NCBI RefSeq assembly: GCF_030055425.1
Contig: NZ_JASFYE010000001.1
Span: forward strand, 116,901 to 180,900
Direction of reading: 5' to 3'
Length of the DNA: 64,000 bases
Source: Methanothermobacter sp.
GTDB taxonomy: Archaea > Methanobacteriota > Methanobacteria > Methanobacteriales > Methanothermobacteraceae
The position numbers and the translations under genes are program-made. Under the pieces are notes generated by a model. The model worked only from the letters and a program-made list of their open reading frames with translations, was not told where the DNA came from and made no database searches. Shown here one piece after another: positions 36,161 to 44,486 of this stretch (position 1 is its first letter; the number at the start of each line of letters is the position of its first letter).

Positions 36161-36199
36161 CCCACAGTACACACTTTTTATAATCTGAAAGGTTCAGGT
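36143..36199. repeat. Duplicated hairpin spanning the lipoprotein stop codon
   Basis: CTGAAAGGTTCAGGT occurs at 36144-36158 and 36185-36199 (offset 41). With the preceding C the first copy is a perfect inverted repeat, CCTGAA-AGG-TTCAGG. The second keeps five of the six pairs. The first encodes the protein's last residues and adjoins its stop. The second lies 6 bases beyond the stop of the convergent antiporter gene. T5 between them may assist termination. Confidence 0.8.
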
Positions 36200-36204
36200 C
36201 CCCC

Positions 36205-37404
36205 TTATGGGGCCCCTTCAACCTCCAGAAACCTTTCCCCTGTGATTCTAACAGCCAGCGATCCCACAGGTGCCGTGAAGAGTATGGCAAGCACCGCCAT
36301 TGCGAGTATTGTCTGACCCGCTGCAACCCCCGCGGCAAGGGGTATTGCACCCACGGCTGCCTGAACAGTAGCTTTTGGTATGTAAGCTGCTATGCAGAAC
36401 ACCCTTTCCCTCAAATTGAGGTTGGAGCCCCTGAGTGCCAGGAGCACACCCATGCTCCTTGCTGCAAGACCCAGGAGTATCACTGCAAGTCCCAGGAGAC
36501 CCACCTGGAATATGAGTTTAACGTCAACCGCTGCCCCCACAAGCACGAAGAGCAGTATCTCTGCAAATATCCATACCTTGTTGAATTTCTCAGAGAGCTT
36601 CAGTCCCGTCTCAGGCATCCTCTCAAGTATAACAAGTCCCGTTACCATCACACCAACCAGTGCTGCTATCGGGACATGTGCACTGAGTATATCCCCTCCA
36701 TTTTTAAGAAGTATTGCAGCTCCCAGAATGATGAGTGTCTTCTCAGTGTTTCTTATCTCAAATTTCCTGAAGAGATACACTAGGGAAAGTCCAAGGGCAA
36801 GACCTGCAACTATACCTGTCAGGATGGATATCGGGACTCCCAGGGCCTCCACAAGGAAGTTAACCTGCTGTCCCCGATACATTCCCAGGAACACCGAGAA
36901 GAGGGTTATTGAAACAACGTCATCCACAGATGCGCCTGTCAGTATAATGGTGGGTATACCTTTGGCTGTCCCCATCCTCCTCTCAATGAAGGAGAGCATC
37001 TGTGGGACTATAACTGCAGGTGAAACTGCGGCTATAACAAAACCAAGGATACCCGCCTCTATGAGTGAAAGCCCCAGTATGTAGTGGGCCGCGAACATCA
37101 CAGCGAAACCCTCAACCATGTCGGGTATGAAACTCATCTTAACCGCGGTCATACCCACCTTTCTGAGGCTTTCAAGGTTTATACCGAAACCAGCCCTCAG
37201 GAGGATTATTATAAGTGCTATGACCCTGAGGTCCGGTGAAACGTCCATTATACTTTTTGATATCAGGTTCAGTCCATGGGGGCCTATCAGCATACCAAGT
37301 AAAAGCATCCCCAGGATTCCAGGTATTCCGATACGGTTGAATGCCCTGCTGAAAAGAAGGCCAAGTAAGATAATAACAGCTACGCTGAATGCAACATACT
37401 CCAA
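36205..37404 (-). CDS. Cation:proton antiporter (CPA2/KefB-like)
   Basis: This 399-residue protein has about 12 membrane helices. It carries the CPA signature regions GIPGILGMLLLGMLIGP (about 26-42), ILLRAGFGINL, and ILTGASVDDVVSITLF with the Asp pair expected in the ion-binding helix of electrogenic antiporters. It lacks the C-terminal TrkA-type regulatory domain of KefB. Likely role is Na+/H+ or K+/H+ exchange. The TTG start has a GGAGGTATCAAT site. Confidence 0.85.
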   Translation of the reverse strand: MEYVAFSVAVIILLGLLFSRAFNRIGIPGILGMLLLGMLIGPHGLNLISKSIMDVSPDLRVIALIIILLRAGFGINLESLRKVGMTAVKMSFIPDMVEGFAVMFAAHYILGLSLIEAGILGFVIAAVSPAVIVPQMLSFIERRMGTAKGIPTIILTGASVDDVVSITLFSVFLGMYRGQQVNFLVEALGVPISILTGIVAGLALGLSLVYLFRKFEIRNTEKTLIILGAAILLKNGGDILSAHVPIAALVGVMVTGLVILERMPETGLKLSEKFNKVWIFAEILLFVLVGAAVDVKLIFQVGLLGLAVILLGLAARSMGVLLALRGSNLNLRERVFCIAAYIPKATVQAAVGAIPLAAGVAAGQTILAMAVLAILFTAPVGSLAVRITGERFLEVEGAP

Positions 37405-37544
37405 ATTGATACCTCCATCTGGAGGATAGCTCCTCCTACATTTTTTCTGCAGGAGTCATCAGCCAGAAAAAGCGTTTAAAGGTGGACTCCATCACCTATA
37501 CACTGAGATTTCAGCTGGTTTTATATAAGTTTTGTGGTTGCTTT

Positions 37545-38702
37545 TCATCTAGTAACCTTCCCCTCCATCCTTTCAATACCAGCTATTACAGCTATGGCAG
37601 CTGACTGGGTTATAACTGAAAACAGGACAACCGCGGGTATCCATACACCGTAGAGGTAACCCATAAGGAGGCTTCCTGAAAACCAGGCGACCCCAAACAC
37701 CATGTTGAATGTCCCGTAGGCTGAGCCCCTCTTCTCTGGTGGGGAAAATCTTGAAACAGCAGCCCTCATAACAGACTCCTGGGCACCCATACCCACACCC
37801 CAGAGTGCGGCGCCAGTAAACGCTGCCAGTGACCCGCCAAGGAAGGCAAGGGGGGCATAGAGCATGGATATGAACACCGCAAGGGCCATAACCCTGAAAC
37901 CATACCTGTCAAAGTACCTTCCAAAGATGAGCGCTGAGACGGCATCTGTAAGCATTGCAAGGGAATAGAGGACAGGAATCATTGATGAATCCAGAACCCC
38001 GCTCACTCCAAGGTGGTAACCCACAAGTGGAAAATCAGCGTACCCGAGGGCTATGAAACATACAGCGAGCAAGTAAATCCAGTAGGAGCCCCTGAAGGAC
38101 GTGTAATCAATTCTTGTTGAGGTTTCAAGTTCACCTGGACGCGGAAAGAGCAGGTACCCTGCAGTTAGAACTGAAAGTGCCATGACCGCTGGAACTGCAA
38201 GGACCAGGAACCCCTCCCTGAACCCTCCGCCAAGTGCCAGGACCAGGAAAACTATGAAAGGTCCTGCAACAGCCCCGATCTGGTCAAGAGCCTCATGTAT
38301 CCCGAACCCAGTTCCATGACCCATACTGGAGGAGGCGTATGATAAAATAGCATCCCTGGGTGGTGTTCTGAGGCCCTTACCCATCCTCTCCATTATTATC
38401 AGGAGAACCGCCACCTGCCAGTTACCTGCAAATGCAAGTAGAGGCACAGCGATAAGGTTGATAAGGTAGCCGGCAAATGTTATGAACCAGTACCTCCCTG
38501 TTCTATCTGAGATGTACCCTGAAAGGAACCTTATGAGGTACCCTGAAAGTTCACCGAAACCTGCCGCAAATCCAACCATGAATGCGCTGGCGCCTAGAAA
38601 GGCCATGAATGGCCCTGTTATTCCCCTGGCACCCTCATAGGTCATGTCAGCAAGGAGACTCACAATTCCAAGTATGATTATGAATTTAGTTGCCCTATTC
38701 AT
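37545..38702 (-). CDS. Major facilitator superfamily transporter
   Basis: This 385-residue protein has about 12 membrane helices with MFS loop motifs (GYISDRTGRYWFI after helix 2; GRYFDRYGFRVM after helix 8; RMGKGLRTPPRDAIL). The sequence GKGLRTPPRDA is typical of a subfamily of uncharacterised archaeal and bacterial MFS proteins. The substrate is not known. The ATG follows GAGGGGTTTATC. It lies 87 bases downstream of, and possibly with, the antiporter on the same strand. Confidence 0.87.
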   Translation of the reverse strand: MNRATKFIIILGIVSLLADMTYEGARGITGPFMAFLGASAFMVGFAAGFGELSGYLIRFLSGYISDRTGRYWFITFAGYLINLIAVPLLAFAGNWQVAVLLIIMERMGKGLRTPPRDAILSYASSSMGHGTGFGIHEALDQIGAVAGPFIVFLVLALGGGFREGFLVLAVPAVMALSVLTAGYLLFPRPGELETSTRIDYTSFRGSYWIYLLAVCFIALGYADFPLVGYHLGVSGVLDSSMIPVLYSLAMLTDAVSALIFGRYFDRYGFRVMALAVFISMLYAPLAFLGGSLAAFTGAALWGVGMGAQESVMRAAVSRFSPPEKRGSAYGTFNMVFGVAWFSGSLLMGYLYGVWIPAVVLFSVITQSAAIAVIAGIERMEGKVTR

Positions 38703-38789
38703 GATAAACCCCTCAGAAATGAATTTTCCATCCCAAGAATTTACTGTTCCATTATATATAAAATCCCATCATACGAATTAATTTCCAGC

Positions 38790-39566
38790 CTACGGATCAT
38801 CACACGCTCCACTGAACAGCATGTAAACTGCCCTGTAGGTGTACTCGGGTTCAGATATACCCATATAAAGTGACCTCCTGAACCCGCCATCAGGGTTTCT
38901 CAGTTCCAATATAAAGTCCTCCACGTCATATTTCCTTCCCCTGAGGATCTCATTGAGCCTGAAGCCCGCGTAAACCGTCTCAAGATAGGGTGGATAGGAT
39001 AGGGGTGTGAAGTTCCAGCCACCATCACCCCAGCAGGAATCAGTAAATTCAAGCACATCCTTCCTGCTGAAATTCACACCATGGGCCTCCAGTATCTCAA
39101 CTGCGAAGTGGGTGTTTATGATGTCTGACCCGTACCTCCCAAATCCGCCGTCATCGTTCTGAAGTGAAAGAACCCACTCAGGGACCCCCTCAAGGTATTC
39201 GCCATGGAGTCTGAGGACCGAATCCATGTAATACGTTATTTCAAGCTTTGATTTCCTGTAGGACCTTCTGAGAAGATCTAGAAACCTCTGCTTTACCCTG
39301 AATTCCCTGCCATAATCAGCCAGCAAAGTGCACCTGTAGAAGAGTCCCTGGGCAGCGAAGCTACCTTTTGAGTGCAGCTCCTCAAGCCAGTCAAGGGTTC
39401 TACGGATATCATCCGGGATAGAATCTATGACCTCAAGGGCCCTTATGGCGTAATACGTGTTTTTCGAGTCAGGAAGTCCCTCATAAAGTGTGTAACCCCC
39501 TGATGGGTGTCTCCTCCTGTCAAAAAAGTTAATGATACCCTCAACTATGGGTGAAGTCCCTGACAT
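38790..39566 (-). CDS. Alpha/alpha-toroid (prenyltransferase-like) protein
   Basis: This protein of about 258 residues has repeated helix pairs with QW-like or prenyltransferase-beta-type motifs (LQNDDGGFGRYG; GDGGWNF; LRNPDGGFRRS; YTYRAVYML), as in squalene cyclases and protein prenyltransferase beta subunits. The zinc ligands of farnesyltransferase (Asp-X-Cys and His) are not evident, so enzymatic prenyl transfer is doubtful. ATG 39566 follows GGAGGAGTAAC. The frame continues to TTG 39590. It is divergent from the COG1107 gene. Confidence 0.72.
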   Translation of the reverse strand: MSGTSPIVEGIINFFDRRRHPSGGYTLYEGLPDSKNTYYAIRALEVIDSIPDDIRRTLDWLEELHSKGSFAAQGLFYRCTLLADYGREFRVKQRFLDLLRRSYRKSKLEITYYMDSVLRLHGEYLEGVPEWVLSLQNDDGGFGRYGSDIINTHFAVEILEAHGVNFSRKDVLEFTDSCWGDGGWNFTPLSYPPYLETVYAGFRLNEILRGRKYDVEDFILELRNPDGGFRRSLYMGISEPEYTYRAVYMLFSGACDDP

Positions 39567-39673
39567 GTTACTCCTCCGGGTCCACAACAATCAAATATAA
39601 ATAATGAACACCGCCATTATATAATAAGTTCCGGTTATTTATCATTAAATAAATCGTTTCTATGAGGAATACC

Positions 39674-41851
39674 ATGATCCAGTCATGTAGTGAATGTAAG
39701 GGTAAGGGTTACCGTGTTAAAAGTTACAAAATATGCAGCGCATGCCATGGGACAGGCTACCAGTCAACAGAGGATATTAAGGACCACTTCAAGGGTGTGT
39801 CAAACACTGCAAGGCAGAGGTTCGACCTTGAGGAGACCCATGATGTGCCCTGCGAGGTATGCAGGGGAAAGGGCGAGGTCGAGGTGAGGGAACCCTGCCC
39901 CACCTGTGAAGGTAAGGGTGAGGTTAACATATGCCCCTCATGTGGAAAGAGGATAAGTGGCAGGGACGAGTACTGTCCCAACTGCCAGAAGAAGGAGCCC
40001 GTCTACGTCCTCCACCCTGCATGCACCATCGACGACCTTGAGGTTGGAAGCGTATACAGGGGGAAGATAACAAGGATAGAAAAATATGGTGTCTTCGTGA
40101 GCCTCAACAGCCATGTCTGGGGGCTCATGAGGGGCCTGTTCCCTGACAACAGGATCGGTGACGAGATATTCGTCAGGGTATCCCATGTGAAGCCCTACAA
40201 GGGCGAGGTTGACATGATACCCGCCAGTATAAAGGGCCCATATGAGATCGTTAAATTAAAAAAGGACCTCCCAAGGACAAGGATAGCTGATATAGACACC
40301 AAGAGTCTTGGTAAAACAGTCAGGATAGTGGGTGAGGTCATACAGATACAGCAGACCTCAGGACCAACAATATTCACAATCTCAGATGAGACGGGCACAA
40401 CCTGGGCGGCGGCCTTTGATGAGCCAGGCATAAGGGTCTACCCCCACATCCAGATAGGACACATAGTTGAGGTTATAGGTGAGGTTAACCAGCACACCGG
40501 TAAGATCCAGATAGAATCAGAGTCCATTGAACGCCTCATAGGAAAGGATGCAGCTGAGGCAAGGAGGCTAATCGATGAGGCAATTGACAGGAGGGCAGAA
40601 CCAGAAAGGAAGGACCTTCTCATAGAAAGCGAAACCCTTGAAAAACTGAGGCCGAAACTCATTGAAGCAGCCAAGGCCATAAGAAGGGCAATATACGATG
40701 GAAGATCCATACTGGTAAGGCACCATGCAGACGCCGATGGTATATGTGCGGGTGTGGCCATAGAAAAGGCCGTTGTGCCCCTGCTTAGAGAACTGAACCC
40801 GAGCACAGATGCGGAGTGGCACTACTTCAAGAGGGCCCCAAGTAAGGCTCCATTCTATGAACTGGAGGACGTTGTGAAGGACCTCTCCTATGCACTTGAG
40901 GACCTGGAAAGGCACGGGCAGAAACTCCCCCTCCTTGTGCTCCTTGACAACGGGTCAACAGAGGAGGACATACTCGCCCTCATGAAGGCAAAGATCTATG
41001 ACATCGAAATAGTTGTCGTGGACCACCACTACCCGGGTGAGGTCACCGATGGAAGGGTGGAGGTTGATGAATACGTTGACGTGCACGTAAACCCATACCT
41101 TGTGGGTGGGGACTCCCAGATAACCGCTGGTGCCCTTTCAGTGGAGATAGCCAAGATGATAAACCCTGAAATCACCGAGAGGATCCTGCACCTCCCAGGG
41201 ATTGCTGCTGTGGGGGACCATGCAAACTCCCCTGAAGCCGAAGGTTACATTGAACTTGCAGGTGAGAGGGGCTATGAACGGGATGAACTTGAAAAAATAG
41301 CCGCCTGTGTTGACTTTGAGGCGTTCTACCTCCGATTCATGAATGGAAGGGGGATAATAGACACCATCCTTGGCCTTGGAAATCTTGATAAGCACAAAAA
41401 GCTGGTGGACGCCCTCTACAGGGAATACGAGAGGAAGGTTGATACCCAGCTCCGGGCCGCGATACCCAACCTCAAATCCACGAGGCTCCCCAATGGTATA
41501 CTCTTCAATGTCCTTGACGTTGAGAAGTACTCACACCGCTTCACCTTCCCTGCCCCCGGCAAGACCTGCGGCTTCGTCCATGACTACATGGTCCAGAAAC
41601 ACGGTGAGGAGACACCGATAATCACCCTTGCCTATGGACCGGACTTCGGGGTTATAAGGGCAACCGACGCTGTGAATGAAAAATTCGGGTTCAACCTCAA
41701 CGAGATAGTCTGGGAGCTGGCAGAGGAGATTCCTGAGGCTGTGATCGATGGGGGTGGACATGAATGCGCGGGGTCACTCAAGTACATTGAGGGCCTCTCA
41801 AAGAAGGTTCTATCGGCCTTTGCAGAGAAGGTGGCATCCCTCAGGGAATAA
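39674..41851 (+). CDS. Archaeal RecJ-like DHH phosphoesterase with DnaJ zinc finger, S1 and OB domains (COG1107)
   Basis: This protein of about 725 residues contains, in order, DnaJ-type CxxCxGxG zinc repeats (CSECKGKG, CSACHGTG, CEVCRGKG, CPTCEGKG), a CPSCG/CPNC ribbon, an S1 domain (VGSVYRGKITRIEKYGVFV), a nucleic-acid-binding OB domain, and a DHH-DHHA1 core (RHHADADGI, LLDNGST, VVDHHYPG, AVGDHANS, DGGGHECAGS). The family is assumed to be a nuclease acting on RNA or DNA in repair or processing. ATG 39674 has GAGGA nearby; ATG 39662 is upstream. Confidence 0.88.
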   Translation: MIQSCSECKGKGYRVKSYKICSACHGTGYQSTEDIKDHFKGVSNTARQRFDLEETHDVPCEVCRGKGEVEVREPCPTCEGKGEVNICPSCGKRISGRDEYCPNCQKKEPVYVLHPACTIDDLEVGSVYRGKITRIEKYGVFVSLNSHVWGLMRGLFPDNRIGDEIFVRVSHVKPYKGEVDMIPASIKGPYEIVKLKKDLPRTRIADIDTKSLGKTVRIVGEVIQIQQTSGPTIFTISDETGTTWAAAFDEPGIRVYPHIQIGHIVEVIGEVNQHTGKIQIESESIERLIGKDAAEARRLIDEAIDRRAEPERKDLLIESETLEKLRPKLIEAAKAIRRAIYDGRSILVRHHADADGICAGVAIEKAVVPLLRELNPSTDAEWHYFKRAPSKAPFYELEDVVKDLSYALEDLERHGQKLPLLVLLDNGSTEEDILALMKAKIYDIEIVVVDHHYPGEVTDGRVEVDEYVDVHVNPYLVGGDSQITAGALSVEIAKMINPEITERILHLPGIAAVGDHANSPEAEGYIELAGERGYERDELEKIAACVDFEAFYLRFMNGRGIIDTILGLGNLDKHKKLVDALYREYERKVDTQLRAAIPNLKSTRLPNGILFNVLDVEKYSHRFTFPAPGKTCGFVHDYMVQKHGEETPIITLAYGPDFGVIRATDAVNEKFGFNLNEIVWELAEEIPEAVIDGGGHECAGSLKYIEGLSKKVLSAFAEKVASLRE

Positions 41852-41999
41852 AATAAACCAATTATGATATGTTCTCCTATAAGACCCTGCGAACTGATTA
41901 AATATTAAATCTTAAATTTTAAAGTAGTTAATTTTAAATTCAGATCTTAATCAACCATTATTTTCTTCGTTAATGTTCTGAGAAAAATAATTTTAAATC

Positions 42000-42653
42000 C
42001 TAAACATCAGGGTTTTCCCTTTCACCCACCAGGCTCTTATAGTAGTCGCATTCATCTGCGATGGGACATTCCTCATGCCTCGGGCCCACTGGCCGGCAGA
42101 TGTCCTGTCCGAACTGGACCATGAGGTCATTGAGTTCTATCCAGTATTTCCGGGGTATGACCTCCATGAGGGCCCTTTCGGTCTCCTCAGGTGTCCTGGT
42201 GTTCACAAGACCAATTCTGTTTGATATCCTGTGGACATGTGTATCAACAGGGACCGCTGGCTTATTGAATGCATATACCAGTACACAGTTCGCGGTTTTC
42301 CTCCCAACACCTGGAAGTTTAAGGAGTTCATCAATGTCATCAGGGACCTTTCCCCCGTATTCCTCAAGGAGGATCCGAGAAACCTCCCTGATCCTCCTTG
42401 CCTTGACGTGGTAAAAGCCAGCCTTTCTTACAAGCTGCTCCAGTTTCTCGACAGGAGCATATGCAACGTCCTCCATGGTGGGGTACTCAGAGAACAGCCT
42501 GGCGGTTGCCTCATCGGTGTTCTCGTCCCTGGTCCTCTGGGAGAGTATGGTTCTTATGAGGACACGGTAGGGGTCCCTGTCCTCAAAGACTCTCAGGGAG
42601 TAGAGGCTCCTAAGACCCTCCATTATCCTGTCAATATCCCTGATGGATACCAC
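42000..42653 (-). CDS. nth: Endonuclease III (DNA glycosylase/AP lyase)
   Basis: This 217-residue bifunctional glycosylase for oxidised pyrimidines and G/T or G/U mispairs has helix-hairpin-helix [13 protein letters not shown] with the lyase lysine and PVDTHVHR with the catalytic Asp. The C-terminal cluster motif reads C-X6-H-X2-C-X5-C: the second of the usual four cysteines is His ([10 protein letters not shown]). GTG 42653 is taken as start; no strong ribosome-binding site is seen. The 148-base convergent gap to the COG1107 gene is AT-rich and otherwise empty. Confidence 0.93.
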   Translation of the reverse strand: MVSIRDIDRIMEGLRSLYSLRVFEDRDPYRVLIRTILSQRTRDENTDEATARLFSEYPTMEDVAYAPVEKLEQLVRKAGFYHVKARRIREVSRILLEEYGGKVPDDIDELLKLPGVGRKTANCVLVYAFNKPAVPVDTHVHRISNRIGLVNTRTPEETERALMEVIPRKYWIELNDLMVQFGQDICRPVGPRHEECPIADECDYYKSLVGERENPDV

Positions 42654-42665
42654 CGGAAAAAAGAA

Positions 42666-43121
42666 TCAGTTAAGTTTCTGGAGCAGAAGCTGAAGACCGT
42701 CCATCAGCCCCTCACCCTCGGTTGCAATGGTGGGCAGAACATCCACATCCCTGTCAATCTCAAGTTCAGAATCATCAAGGTCCTGTTTATTTGAGAACAC
42801 AACGTAGGGGATGTTCTTCTCCTCAAGTTCTGCCATTATCTCCTTCTCAGCCAGGGTTACCCCCCTTGAGTTATCCACCACTATTATGGCGGCATCAAGG
42901 CCATTGGAGATGATCTCAAGCATGAACTTGAACCTCTCGTGGCCGGGTGTTGCAAAGAGGTGTACCTTCTCACCGTTAACAATGCAGTTACCATAATCCA
43001 GTGCCAGTGTTGTGCCCTTGTACTCGACCTTTGTTATCTTATCACATAGCTGCTCAAGGGTGGTTGTTTTACCGGTATCATAATCCCCGAAGATTACAAC
43101 CTTTGTCTCCTTATTTTTCAT
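42666..43121 (-). CDS. Small Ras-like GTP-binding protein
   Basis: This 151-residue single-domain GTPase has a P-loop GDYDTGKTT (about 10-18), a switch I Thr in KGTTLALD, G3 ATPGHE and G4 SNKQDL. It belongs to the archaeal/bacterial Ras-like group related to MglA and to COG2229. The usual G3 DxxG is ATPG, as in some members of that group. The role is unknown. ATG 43121 is chosen over TTG 43130. It lies 12 bases upstream of nth on the same strand, so the two may be co-transcribed. Confidence 0.82.
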   Translation of the reverse strand: MKNKETKVVIFGDYDTGKTTTLEQLCDKITKVEYKGTTLALDYGNCIVNGEKVHLFATPGHERFKFMLEIISNGLDAAIIVVDNSRGVTLAEKEIMAELEEKNIPYVVFSNKQDLDDSELEIDRDVDVLPTIATEGEGLMDGLQLLLQKLN

Positions 43122-43202
43122 TATAATCAACTCACACTCAATTTATAGTTAAGTATAATGTCTGAATGCTGTGTTCCATATTATGTACCATATTTTATAT
43201 AT

Positions 43203-44468
43203 TTAATGCTGTGGGAGGTTTATCCTGCACCCAATTGACCTCATCCTCTCTGGAAAATCAGGAAACGAAACACTGAAGACCTCACCATCCATTATTCTTA
43301 TGCCCTCTCTGAGACCGATGATGGTGAATGCCATTGCAAGTCTGTGGTCGCCGTGGGATGAGACCACTCCACCCCTCACACCACCCTCAATGACCATGCC
43401 GTCCCGTAGCTCCTTAACCTCCACTCCCAGTTTTCCAAGTTCAGTGGCGCATGTCCTTATTCTGTCTGTTTCCTTGTACCTTGCATGTTCAACTCCCCTT
43501 ATCTCGGTTCGTCCATCGGCAAGGGCCCCGAGGACCGCTACAGTTGGGAGGAGGTCCGGGGCGTCATGGAGGTCCACCTGGACACCTGAAAGTTCGCCGG
43601 TGGATGATACAACCACGTGGTCATCTCCCACAACAACATCGGCCCCCATCTCCCTGATTATGTCAAGTATGATACGGTCCCCCTGCCGGGAATCCCTGAA
43701 GAGGTTCTCGATTCTGACCTCTCCGCCTGCAACTGCAACTGCCCCTGCAAGGTAGGATGCAGAGGAGTAGTCACCCTCAACCGTGTACCTCCTTCCCCTG
43801 TACCTGGATGGTTCAACAGAGAATACGCCATCAGAGTATTCCACCGGGACAGAGAATTTCTCCATCACATCAAGAGTCATGTCAACGTAGGGCCTTGATA
43901 TGAACTCCCCTTCAACCTTCAGGTCAACGCCCTCCGAGAGGGGTGCTGCTATGAGGATCGATGATATGAACTGTGAACTCAGACTCCCATCTATTGATGT
44001 CTCGCCGCCCCTGAACCCTCCCCTTATTATAACAGGTGGGAGGCCATTCATCCTTGAGGATACCGCCTCAACACCGAGTGGTTTGAGGGCTTCCAGGAGG
44101 GGCTGCATGGGTCTTGTCCTGAGGGACTCATCACCGGTGAGTACAGTGTAGTTCTCTGCAAGGCCAGCCACCGAGGTCATGATGCGCAGGGTTGTCCCTG
44201 AATTTCCAAGGTATACAACATCGTCGGGTGTTTCAAGTTCACCCCCGCTTCCGGTGACGGACCATTTCTCACTGCCCTCTATGTCAACCCCGAATGCCCG
44301 GCAGGCCTCCACCGAGGAGAGGGTGTCCTCCGCCACAAGGGGGTCCCTGATCTCTGATATGCCATCTGCAAGTGCCGCCACTATGACCGCCCTGTGGGTG
44401 TAACTCTTGGATGGTGGGGCCTTGACTGTCCCTGAAAGTTCAGATGACACATCAACTTTAAGTTCCAT
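43203..44468 (-). CDS. aroA: 3-phosphoshikimate 1-carboxyvinyltransferase (EPSP synthase)
   Basis: This 421-residue enzyme transfers the enolpyruvyl group of PEP to shikimate 3-phosphate. The conserved PSKSYTHRA (19-27), LGNSGTTLRIM, DGSLSSQFISS and ARYKETDRI motifs, and the C-terminal HGDHRLAMAF, are intact. ATG follows GAGGTGTTTCA. It is 18 bases downstream of valS on the same strand and the two are probably co-transcribed. The shikimate genes are scattered (aroC at 25.6 kb). Confidence 0.97.
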   Translation of the reverse strand: MELKVDVSSELSGTVKAPPSKSYTHRAVIVAALADGISEIRDPLVAEDTLSSVEACRAFGVDIEGSEKWSVTGSGGELETPDDVVYLGNSGTTLRIMTSVAGLAENYTVLTGDESLRTRPMQPLLEALKPLGVEAVSSRMNGLPPVIIRGGFRGGETSIDGSLSSQFISSILIAAPLSEGVDLKVEGEFISRPYVDMTLDVMEKFSVPVEYSDGVFSVEPSRYRGRRYTVEGDYSSASYLAGAVAVAGGEVRIENLFRDSRQGDRIILDIIREMGADVVVGDDHVVVSSTGELSGVQVDLHDAPDLLPTVAVLGALADGRTEIRGVEHARYKETDRIRTCATELGKLGVEVKELRDGMVIEGGVRGGVVSSHGDHRLAMAFTIIGLREGIRIMDGEVFSVSFPDFPERMRSIGCRINLPQH

Positions 44469-44486
44469 TGAAACACCTCGAGGGGA

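Noticed and set aside
41852-41999. A small RNA in the AT-rich gap between the COG1107 gene and nth.
   Set aside because: Only an off-consensus C-box-like ATGATAT and a CTGA were found. There is no promoter with suitable spacing or stable fold.
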